NCBI GenBank assembly: GCA_045648605.1
Contig: JAZROG010000004.1
Span: forward strand, 1 to 6,547
From: SIG710 sp045648605
Lineage (GTDB): Bacteria; Bacillota; Clostridia; Oscillospirales; CAG-272
Length of the DNA stretch: 6,547 bases
Direction of reading: 5' to 3'
The stretch's first letter is position 1, and each line of letters starts with the position of its first letter. This document shows positions 1-5,046 of this stretch, in pieces. The position numbers and the translations under genes are program-made. The notes under the pieces were generated by a model that saw only the letters and a list, made by a program, of their open reading frames with translations, searched no databases and was not told the DNA's origin.

Positions 1-215
1 TAACTATCACTGTATTCACTCAGCAGCAGTTCGATTTTTGATGTTGCAAGAAGTTCTGCCGCAGAAGAACTTGCATTACCGGAAACAATTACATCTATTC
101 CCGATTCTTCTGAATGCACAACCGAAATTGATTCTGTAATACCTGCAAGATATTCCGAAAGACCTTCCTGCTGATCAATTCCAAGATACTTTGAAATTTT
201 CGGTCTTCTCATATA
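1..215 (-). pseudogene. Internal fragment of a CpsD/CapB-type exopolysaccharide tyrosine kinase, fused behind RecQ
   Basis: Read on the minus strand, the frame is open from about 215 to the left edge and begins MRRPKISKYLGI, followed by GLSEYLAG, IDVIVSG and SSAAELLATSKIELLL. This order matches bacterial tyrosine kinases of the CpsD/CapB/YwqD family. There, a Walker A' motif (DxDMRRP) is followed by a GLS-x-YL-x-G helix, a 'LDVIPSG' strand and a 'PPNPSELLxS' segment. These enzymes autophosphorylate a Tyr-rich tail and regulate capsule or exopolysaccharide export at the membrane. The Walker A P-loop half is absent, because the sequence just upstream on the coding strand is RecQ. The Walker B region would lie beyond the window. 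The piece has no start codon or ribosome binding site of its own, so it is either a recombination remnant or an assembly join. The family assignment rests on motif order and is fairly firm; activity is not expected. Confidence 0.72.
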
Positions 216-715
216 ATATTCAAGTCTGAAATCGTGTCCCCAATCGGATATACAATGTGCTCCGTCAATAACAAACACACCTATTTTTAATTTTTAAGCC
301 TTTTTTGGACCTCATCGCTAAAAAGCGTTTCTGGGGTTACAAGAATAAGGTCAAGCTCATCATTTTCAAGAGAGTCAAGGATCTCCGCGCGCCTATCTTT
401 AACGCTACTATTCAAAACGTCACAACGCAACCCCATTTTTGTAGCTGCTTCGATTTGGTTTTCCATAAGGACAAGGAGCGGACTGACAACCATCGTAACA
501 CCTTTGTTTTCACCTCGCATCAGCTTGGTGCAAACAAAATAAACGAGACTTTTTCCCCAACCGGTACGCTGAACTACAAGAACTCTTTTTTTAGTCATCG
601 TTGCTTCAATGGCCTCATATTGTCCATCACGAAACATTGCATCGGAACCATACAGCTCTTTTATTATTCGATCCGCTTGTTCGTATATCAAAGGTTTTGT
701 TACTTCAATACTCAT
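216..715 (-). pseudogene. RecQ-family DNA helicase N-terminal fragment, frameshifted and truncated
   Basis: RecQ helicases are ATP-driven 3'-5' DNA unwinding enzymes of recombination and repair. The ATG at 713-715 has a good AAGGAG site seven bases upstream. The first 142 residues show a Q-motif-like FRDGQYEAI (28-36), Walker A QRTGWGKS (49-56), motif Ia VVSPLLVLMENQ (76-87) and TPET (127-130). The frame then stops at 287-289 in an A/T-rich run. The next helicase motif, IGVFVIDGAHCISDWGHDFRLEY, continues in another frame (284 down to 216), which implies a one-base loss or two-base gain. The DEAH box reads DGAH, so the Walker B glutamate is lost. After RLEY the sequence switches to a CpsD-like kinase; the remaining helicase motifs, RQC and HRDC regions are missing. 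It lies 57 bases after the sigma/ATPase fusion and was probably cotranscribed with it. It is almost certainly non-functional as a helicase. Confidence 0.85.
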
Positions 716-772
716 TTAAGCACTCCTTACCTTTTCTGATTTTTCAAATTTTCTAATTTACAGTCCTTTGTT

Positions 773-1783
773 TTATACTACTTTATACTTCGTCTTATTT
801 CCGTTTCCTACTTTTACAATCAAGCCCTTATCAATTAGAGCTGCAATCGTAACTATTGTGGTCGTTTGTGAAAATCCCAAAGCCTTTTGAATTTCCGGGC
901 GAGACTTAATACCTTCTTTCAATACGGACAACACCCCCTGCTCATTTTCTGTAAACTCGAGCTTTACTTCCTTGACGGTTGTATTTGTGTTAGGCAAGGT
1001 TATTTTAAACGCATTATCGGATATTTCGATATGAGGCTCAATTGCGTATTCTTTGTAAGCTTCCATGATTTTAGGCATACCGGTACCGTATGCTTCAATC
1101 AAATGTAAGCGGTAGAACACATCCGCAAGCTTTTTATTTCTCGCAATTGAAATGCCAAGCAAAATATCGCTTTGGGAGATACCGCGCGCAAGTCCGCCTA
1201 TCGAAACAAACTCTATTCTGTTATCAAAAATACTGATCAGCGTGCTTGCAGAAAAGCTATATTCTCTGTGCACGATTGCATTCAACAGTGCCTCTCTGAT
1301 AGCCTCTGTAGGATACGCTCTTTTATCGATACGGTACAGGCCCTCCGTATGCGCATGAGTGTGGTTAAACTGATCGATAAATTGATAAGCATCATTCAAC
1401 TGCCTTAACCCGGTGATTTTGCAGATAGAGGTAATCGGAAGTTCATTTTCGTATCGCAAAAATAGCAGTTCTTGTTCATCGTTTGGGAGTTTAGAAACGA
1501 TAGATCTCAACACCAATGCATCTATCCATTCTTCCGATGGGTCAGAAGTTGCTTCGCTTTCAAAATCCTCAATGCTATCAACAGTTTGTTTCCGGAACTC
1601 ATCTATGCAGAGATTTTTGGCAATTGTATATAAGTACGGCAACTCTCTTCCATTATCAAAATTCAGTCCCCGTCGGTAAAATCGAAGAAAGGCTTCCTGC
1701 GTAATATCTTGCGCTATCTGCGTGTCGTACAACTTGAAATAGCAGTAGCGGTATATTTTATCGTATAGTTCTTCAATATCCAT
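773..1783 (-). CDS. In-frame fusion: ECF sigma factor N-terminus to Schlafen/AlbA-type ATPase C-terminus
   Basis: Residues 1-126 are an ECF-type sigma factor. Region 2 (about 5-65) has YRYCYFKLYDTQIAQDITQEAF and PYLYTIAKNLCIDEFRK, the core-binding and -10 recognition helices. Region 4 begins at LPNDEQELLFLRYENELP (99-116) but breaks off at ICKITGL (120-126), before the recognition helix for the -35 box. From residue 127 the protein matches the back half of COG2865 regulators, which normally start with an AlbA_2/Schlafen-like domain that is absent here. It keeps the HATPase_c_4 domain, with N-box EALLNAIVH (164-172), IGGL (195-198) and the YGTG glycine loop (232-235). A winged helix follows (about 277-336, FTENEQGVLSVLKEG to the end). 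The start ATG has AGGGAGG eleven bases upstream, a slightly long spacing. The frame is intact across the join (about 1405-1411). The truncated region 4 suggests it cannot act as an ordinary sigma factor; any function is unknown. Confidence 0.8.
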   Translation of the reverse strand: MDIEELYDKIYRYCYFKLYDTQIAQDITQEAFLRFYRRGLNFDNGRELPYLYTIAKNLCIDEFRKQTVDSIEDFESEATSDPSEEWIDALVLRSIVSKLPNDEQELLFLRYENELPITSICKITGLRQLNDAYQFIDQFNHTHAHTEGLYRIDKRAYPTEAIREALLNAIVHREYSFSASTLISIFDNRIEFVSIGGLARGISQSDILLGISIARNKKLADVFYRLHLIEAYGTGMPKIMEAYKEYAIEPHIEISDNAFKITLPNTNTTVKEVKLEFTENEQGVLSVLKEGIKSRPEIQKALGFSQTTTIVTIAALIDKGLIVKVGNGNKTKYKVV

Positions 1784-1794
1784 GTGCTGTAAAA

Positions 1795-1803
1795 CCTCCC
1801 TTC
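1795..1803 (-). promoter_or_regulatory. Ribosome binding site of the sigma/ATPase fusion
   Basis: The coding strand reads GAAGGGAGG followed by an eleven-base spacer and ATG. The core is strong but the spacing is longer than usual. I saw no convincing -35/-10 pair in 1804-1899, so transcription may come from further upstream, for example as read-through from the MFS gene. Confidence 0.6.
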
Positions 1804-1899
1804 ATGATGTTTAACGGATTATGCCTGCAAAATGTGCGGCTCCGACCAAATTATTTTCTTGAAAAAATGTTCCACAGCGAATGATCAGACAAGATTTAT

Positions 1900-1962
1900 T
1901 CAACACTCCACCGCGACCTTAATAACCCCGTCGCACTTTTCTTTGACTATGCGGTGCAGATT
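1900..1962 (-). pseudogene. Remnant of an unidentified protein ending in VIKVAVEC
   Basis: The frame reads NLHRIVKEKCDGVIKVAVEC and then TGA. I do not recognise the family. The last 15 residues match the end of the small ORF at 3780-3872 (LFENKRDEVIKVAVEC), and most base differences across the shared VIKVAVEC fall at third codon positions, so both copies descend from a coding sequence. Here there is no start codon or ribosome binding site, and read upstream the frame runs directly into the 3' end of the MFS gene in a different frame. The copy is therefore a dead 3' end left by a deletion or insertion. Confidence 0.5.
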
Positions 1963-1979
1963 TTGCGTGGTGATTATTG

Positions 1980-3320
1980 TTATGTAATATCCGCTTTCCC
2001 GTTTTTCTTCGAAACTTTTACAAGAAGTGGGATAAGCGCAAACATCAAAAGCGAGAAAATCGCACCTGCAAGAAAGATTTCGGGTGCGGGAATATACTGC
2101 GTCGTCATCACATCGGCAGATTCCATATTGGCAAGCGGAATGTTCATCCGAGCATTGATGCTGTTGCCGATCATAGGGCCTGCGATCATGGGAATCAGAA
2201 CGCTGAACACCATACGGACTCCCTGCAGCTTGCCGACCACTCCCTCCGGAGTGTAGTCTCTCACAAGTGAACCGCAAAGAGCAGAGATCAGAATATATCC
2301 CGCGATCATGACAAATCCGGCGATGCCAAAGGTAATGAGTGTCGCCGTTTTGTCCGTCCCTTTCGCCAAATACATCCCGAAAAGCCCTGCCGCAAATATC
2401 GCAGATGCAAAATAAAGCATGGTATTTTTATTTTTTCTGTCGGAAAGTCTTGTCAGATAGAGATTGACAGCCGCACCGAGTATGATCGCGGCACCGAATA
2501 CGATGCTGTACTCTACCACGGAAAATCTGAGATACGTCTTCATATAAATTATGAGATACGGCATAAAGATCTGGCACGCAATTCCGTATATCAGCACAAG
2601 GCAAAGGGTCAGATACAGCGGCGAATTTTCTTTTATCACACAAGGCTTAAAGCCGTACAGAATATCTCTGAAATTACCGCTTTTTTTGAGCGCGGAGCTG
2701 TCCTTCAGCTTGAAGATGCCGCACACACCGCAGATGGAAATAACGATGCCAAGGCAGAGGAACATCATGGAATATCCGATCATCTCCACGATGATGCCAA
2801 ATCCCCCCGCAACGATGAGCATTGCCGCAAGGGGCAAAATGGAGAGAACGCCTTCCACCTTGCCGCGGAAGGAGCTTTCTGTATTATCGGTTACCCACGC
2901 GTTAAAGCAGGCATCATTCGCCGTAGAGCCAAAGAGCGTCATCACGCAATCGCCCACAACAACGGCTGTCAGAGTAATCATAACCGCTTTATCCAGTCCG
3001 CATCCGAGAAGCTTCTCGGTAAGTTCCGGCGACATAAATCCAAACATCGCCACGGTAATTCCCCAGATCGTATATCCCCATGAGATAAAGCTTCTGCGGT
3101 TTCCGATTTTGTCGGAGAGCGTTCCTGCCACAAGTGTGGTAAGGGTTGCCGCAATACCGCTGAGCTGAACCATCAGCGTAACGGTTGTGAGGGACGGTGC
3201 CACCGTCTCAAAGACAAACAGATTGAAATACATATTCTCGACCGACCAGGCGATCTGTCCGACAAGTCCGAACAGCACGAGAACCATCCATTCATTTTTT
3301 CCGAATTGTTTTTTATTCAT
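1980..3320 (-). CDS. Major facilitator superfamily transporter
   Basis: This 446-residue inner-membrane permease has about a dozen long hydrophobic stretches in two halves. The loop between helices 2 and 3 carries MFS motif A, AGTLSDKIGNRRS (65-77), and the second half has a degenerate copy, TRLSDRKNKN (270-279). Conserved loops ND-ACFNAWVTDNTESSFRGK (about 125-144) and RDYTPEGVVGKLQGVRM (about 324-340) are typical of a Clostridia subfamily of unknown substrate; I would not name a substrate. The ATG at 3318-3320 is chosen because a GAGGTGG site (3324-3330) lies just upstream; the longer TTG start at 3330-3332 would overlap that site. The gene follows the PAS gene by 43 bases in the same direction and probably shares its transcript. 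No terminator is evident after its stop, only the VIKVAVEC remnant. Confidence 0.9.
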   Translation of the reverse strand: MNKKQFGKNEWMVLVLFGLVGQIAWSVENMYFNLFVFETVAPSLTTVTLMVQLSGIAATLTTLVAGTLSDKIGNRRSFISWGYTIWGITVAMFGFMSPELTEKLLGCGLDKAVMITLTAVVVGDCVMTLFGSTANDACFNAWVTDNTESSFRGKVEGVLSILPLAAMLIVAGGFGIIVEMIGYSMMFLCLGIVISICGVCGIFKLKDSSALKKSGNFRDILYGFKPCVIKENSPLYLTLCLVLIYGIACQIFMPYLIIYMKTYLRFSVVEYSIVFGAAIILGAAVNLYLTRLSDRKNKNTMLYFASAIFAAGLFGMYLAKGTDKTATLITFGIAGFVMIAGYILISALCGSLVRDYTPEGVVGKLQGVRMVFSVLIPMIAGPMIGNSINARMNIPLANMESADVMTTQYIPAPEIFLAGAIFSLLMFALIPLLVKVSKKNGKADIT

Positions 3321-3323
3321 ATT

Positions 3324-3330
3324 CCACCTC
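3324..3330 (-). promoter_or_regulatory. Ribosome binding site that fixes the MFS start
   Basis: The coding strand reads TTTGAGGTGGAATATG. The GAGGTGG core lies three to six bases before the ATG at 3318-3320. It overlaps the alternative TTG at 3330-3332, which would have no site of its own, so the shorter start is preferred. Confidence 0.7.
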
Positions 3331-3363
3331 AAAGTTTATTTAAAAAGATTTCCTGTTGTAAAG

Positions 3364-3723
3364 TCAGGTTTCCATATCGTATAGCTTTGCCGTTTCACGG
3401 TTTCTGTACTCGTGCTTCTCATAGTAACCGATGAGTGCGCCATCACCGTTGCGGAGCGCTACCATATAAACGTCTTTGTTTTCCTCGTCGTTGCGGAAGG
3501 TGTAGACGATGTTATTGTCGCGGCTCTGCCGAAACCATGCAAGTACCTGCTCAATTCGCGCATTTGCCGCGTCAGGATGGCAGATTTTGATGCTTCTGCC
3601 CGTCAGATCCCTCTTATACCGCGCGATTGCCGACGGATTCATATATACAACGGTTGATTCCATATCGCACACAACGATCGGTGCCTTGTCCTGTTCCAAA
3701 ATGCTTTTGAATAATTGTTCCAT
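3364..3723 (-). CDS. Single-domain PAS protein
   Basis: This 119-residue soluble protein consists almost entirely of one PAS fold. Visible elements are APIVVCDMESTVVYMNPSAI (14-33), the first strands and helix typical of PAS, then LTGRSIKICHPDA (40-52), a central helix (IEQVLAWFRQS, 57-67), and the last strands with YMVALRNGDGALIGYYEKHEYR (86-107). PAS domains bind small ligands or cofactors such as heme or flavin, or act as protein-protein sensors. No output domain (kinase, GGDEF, HTH) is attached, so a partner is implied. A near-perfect AAGGAGG (3730-3736) precedes the ATG by six bases. The gene sits between the 30-residue ORF (56 bases away) and the MFS gene (43 bases away), which suggests one transcript from the promoter at 3907-3935. 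The ligand is unknown; His49 and Cys48 are visible but do not prove a cofactor. Confidence 0.85.
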   Translation of the reverse strand: MEQLFKSILEQDKAPIVVCDMESTVVYMNPSAIARYKRDLTGRSIKICHPDAANARIEQVLAWFRQSRDNNIVYTFRNDEENKDVYMVALRNGDGALIGYYEKHEYRNRETAKLYDMET

Positions 3724-3779
3724 AAATGTCCTCCTTAATTGGGGTTTGGCTTACTGTTTTACCATATTATTAACAAAAT

Positions 3780-3872
3780 TCAGCACTCCACAGCGACCTT
3801 GATAACCTCGTCGCGTTTATTTTCGAACAGCTCTTTCAGCGGCGCACCGCATATCAAGCATTCGTCTTTCAT
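3780..3872 (-). CDS. 30-residue Cys-containing small ORF, possible deletion remnant
   Basis: The frame reads MKDECLICGAPLKELFENKR and ends in VIKVAVEC. It has its own GAGGT site (3878-3882) six bases before the ATG and lies just after a consensus promoter (3907-3935), so it is probably expressed. The start, with CxxC at Cys5 and Cys8 and the CLICGAPL knuckle, resembles the N-terminus of DUF5714-type proteins. The tail from about residue 15 matches the remnant at 1900-1962. It may be the product of an internal deletion that joined the two ends of a larger gene, or a genuine microprotein or leader peptide. The knuckle suggests metal binding, but two cysteines plus the C-terminal one do not make a complete known site. 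Function is unknown. Confidence 0.5.
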   Translation of the reverse strand: MKDECLICGAPLKELFENKRDEVIKVAVEC

Positions 3873-3906
3873 AATTAACCTCAAAGAAATTATTATCGAT
3901 GAGTCT

Positions 3907-3935
3907 ATTATACCATATTTTTATTAATGTTTCAA
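3907..3935 (-). promoter_or_regulatory. Leftward sigma-A-type promoter of the small ORF-PAS-MFS transcript
   Basis: The minus strand shows TTGAAA (3930-3935), a 17-base A/T-rich spacer and a perfect TATAAT (3907-3912). Transcription would start near 3900, about 28 bases before the ATG at 3872. It lies back to back with the rightward promoter at 3957-3985. Confidence 0.82.
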
Positions 3936-3961
3936 TCGTTTTATAGGCTTAAGTGATTGAA
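3930..3961. promoter_or_regulatory. Inverted repeat spanning both -35 boxes
   Basis: TTCAATC (3931-3937) is mirrored by GATTGAA (3955-3961), seven perfect base pairs with 17 bases between. Each arm overlaps the -35 box of one of the two divergent promoters, so a dimeric regulator bound here could control both transcripts together. The symmetry may also simply reflect both -35 boxes beginning TTGAA. Regulatory function is inference. Confidence 0.35.
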
Positions 3962-3985
3962 CTATTCACAAATTTGTGGTATAAT
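3957..3985 (+). promoter_or_regulatory. Rightward sigma-A-type promoter of the GNAT gene
   Basis: TTGAAC (3957-3962), a 17-base spacer and a perfect TATAAT (3980-3985) are followed by a likely start site near 3992. Because the transcript starts here, any reading frame start at 3953 is excluded and the GNAT start must be downstream. Confidence 0.82.
3967..3978. promoter_or_regulatory. Perfect 12-bp palindrome inside the GNAT promoter spacer
   Basis: CACAAATTTGTG lies wholly between the -35 and -10 boxes of the rightward promoter. A repressor dimer bound here would block RNA polymerase. No regulator gene for it is identifiable in the window, so the operator role is inference. Confidence 0.45.
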
Positions 3986-3992
3986 GTACCTA

Positions 3993-4030
3993 CAAGCCTC
4001 GGCTTGAATATTTTTATCGGAGTGTGCTCC
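3993..4030 (+). other. Two short hairpins in the GNAT mRNA leader
   Basis: CAAGC/GCTTG (3993-3997 with 4002-4006, loop CTCG) would form at or within a base or two of the transcript's 5' end and is followed by AATATTTTTATC. A second small stem, GGAG/CTCC (4019-4022 with 4027-4030), holds the only Shine-Dalgarno-like sequence of the leader. The first could protect the 5' end or weakly attenuate; the second could hide the ribosome site. Both stems are short, so effects are uncertain. Confidence 0.35.
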
Positions 4031-4039
4031 CCAAACAAC

Positions 4040-4693
4040 ATGAATAATTTGACGATACGTTTAGAAACAGAAAAAGACTACAGAGCAGTTGAAGAACTGA
4101 CCCGTGAGGCATTTTGGAACGTCTACAAGCCGGGTGCGGACGAGCATTATTACGTTCACATGATGCGAAATCATCCCGACTTTATCCCCGAACTTGCTTT
4201 CGTGCTTGAAAAGGATGGCGATATCATCGGCAACATCATGTACACAAAGGCATGGCTTGAAGACGAGAACGGCGAGAGAAAGGAGATCCTTTCTTTTGGG
4301 CCGCTTTGCGTTGCGCCCGAATATCAAAGGCAGAAGGTCGGAAAAATGCTGATCGAGCATTCCTTTGAGGTAGCACGCAAGATGGGATACGATGTAAACA
4401 TCAACTTCGGCAATCCGGGCAACTACGTCAGCCGTGGTTTTGTGAGCTGCAAAAAGAAGAACGTGAGCTTTGTCAGAGAAGGCAACTTCCCCACCGCTCT
4501 GCTTGTTGCGGAGCTTGTACTGGGCGCACTTGACGGCAGAAAATGGATATACATTCCGTCAACCGCCGCCGATTGTTGCGATGACACCACCGCTGTGGAA
4601 GCCTTTGACGCCACATTTCCACCTAAAGAAAAGAAGTGGATGCCGAGCCAAGAGGAATTTTACATCTATAGTCATTCTTCGGTAGTTCGCTGA
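4040..4693 (+). CDS. GNAT-family N-acetyltransferase (YhbS-like)
   Basis: This 217-residue protein would transfer an acetyl group from acetyl-CoA to an unknown amine. It shows MNNLTIRLETEKDYRAVEELTREAF at the N-terminus, a strand FVLEKDGDIIGNIMYTKAWL (about 54-73), the core strand LSFGPLCVAPEYQRQ (84-98) and the acetyl-CoA loop and helix QRQKVGKMLIEHSFEVA (96-112). Then comes GNPGNYVSRGF (124-134), a common closing motif of this subfamily. The loop has Lys where the first Gly of Q/RxxGxG/A is usual. A C-terminal extension of about 70 residues is also usual in YhbS-like members. The ATG at 4040 is chosen because the domain begins there and the promoter ends at 3985; there is no well-spaced ribosome binding site, since GGAG at 4019-4022 lies 17 bases upstream. 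It stands alone and ends ten bases before a strong terminator. Confidence 0.85.
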   Translation: MNNLTIRLETEKDYRAVEELTREAFWNVYKPGADEHYYVHMMRNHPDFIPELAFVLEKDGDIIGNIMYTKAWLEDENGERKEILSFGPLCVAPEYQRQKVGKMLIEHSFEVARKMGYDVNINFGNPGNYVSRGFVSCKKKNVSFVREGNFPTALLVAELVLGALDGRKWIYIPSTAADCCDDTTAVEAFDATFPPKEKKWMPSQEEFYIYSHSSVVR

Positions 4694-4703
4694 ACGTAAA
4701 ATT

Positions 4704-4746
4704 AGCCTCTGAGAAGTCGAGAGATTTCTCAGAGGCTTTTTCTTTG
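4704..4746 (+). terminator. Rho-independent terminator of the GNAT gene
   Basis: A perfect 12-bp stem, AGCCTCTGAGAA (4704-4715) with TTCTCAGAGGCT (4726-4737), has a ten-base loop and is followed by TTTTTCTTTG. It begins ten bases after the GNAT stop. In the opposite direction the stem is followed by AATTTTACG, so it may also stop leftward transcripts from the rhodanese remnant, but less strongly. Confidence 0.92.
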
Positions 4747-4774
4747 TTTGCTGCGGTTAAAAAATTGATGTGAC

Positions 4775-4969
4775 TTAAGTTTCGGTCTCCCCCTTCCAAT
4801 CAAGAATTCCGCCGAACTCCACGATATTGGTGTAGCCCAGCTTGACCAGCTTCTCGGAAGCCTCTTTACTGCGTCGGCCGCTACGGCAGTACACCATAAT
4901 GAGCTGGTTCTTGTCGGGCAGTTCGGGAATCTCAACCGTACCGAGTCCGTTTATGCGTGTATTGACGAG
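4775..4969 (-). pseudogene. Rhodanese-domain C-terminal fragment lacking a start
   Basis: The minus-strand frame carries IPELPDKNQLIMVYCRSGRR, then SKEASEKLVKLGYTNIVEF, GGILDWKGETET and a TAA stop. This is the C-terminal 60 or so residues of a single-domain rhodanese (about 100 residues or more in full), including the active-site loop CRSGRRS, whose Cys codon is at 4886-4888. Rhodaneses carry sulfur as a persulfide on this Cys. The N-terminal half with the 'DVRxxxEYxxGHIPGA' motif is missing. An in-frame stop lies at 4970-4972, and the only internal ATG is within the core (LIMVYC) with no ribosome binding site. The upstream boundary falls immediately beside the terminator of the GGDEF gene, so the break probably occurred there. 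It is not expected to fold or function. Confidence 0.8.
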
Positions 4970-4970
4970 T

Positions 4971-5004
4971 TATAAAACCGGCGCCATCCATTCAGATGAC
5001 GCCG
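4971..5004 (-). terminator. Rho-independent terminator after the GGDEF gene
   Basis: On the minus strand CGGCG-T-CATC... pairs with GATG-G-CGCCG (5000-5004 and 4995-4998 with 4979-4983 and 4985-4988), one internal mismatch and a six-base loop, followed by GGTTTTATAA. It starts 43 bases after the GGDEF stop. Read rightward, the stem is followed by TTCTTTG, so it could also act in that direction. Confidence 0.75.
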
Positions 5005-5046
5005 TTCTTTGTTCTAATAATATGTTTTTGCTCGAAAATGGCTATC

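Noticed and set aside
305..739. Plus-strand ORF of 144 codons opposite RecQ
   Set aside because: It is antisense to clear helicase motifs, has no ribosome binding site and shows no recognisable domain; it is a shadow frame.
1900..2277. Minus-strand ORF of 125 codons overlapping the MFS 3' end
   Set aside because: Its upstream part is an out-of-frame reading of the MFS gene; only the last 20 codons (VIKVAVEC tail) are meaningful, and they are listed separately.
2551..3168. Plus-strand ORF of 205 codons opposite the MFS gene
   Set aside because: The minus-strand frame has membrane helices, motif A and a good ribosome site; this frame is Pro/Ser/Thr-rich noise from the antisense strand.
3321..3332. 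TTG start for the MFS gene giving 450 residues
   Set aside because: The TTG overlaps the GAGGTGG ribosome site that serves the ATG at 3318-3320, and the four extra residues have no support.
3953..4039. Upstream start for the GNAT gene (246 residues)
   Set aside because: It lies before or within the rightward promoter (3957-3985), so it would not be on the transcript, and the added residues do not match the GNAT fold.
4729..4935. Minus-strand ORF of 68 codons near the rhodanese
   Set aside because: It is another frame of the rhodanese fragment; the CRSGRRS frame (4775-4969) is the real one.
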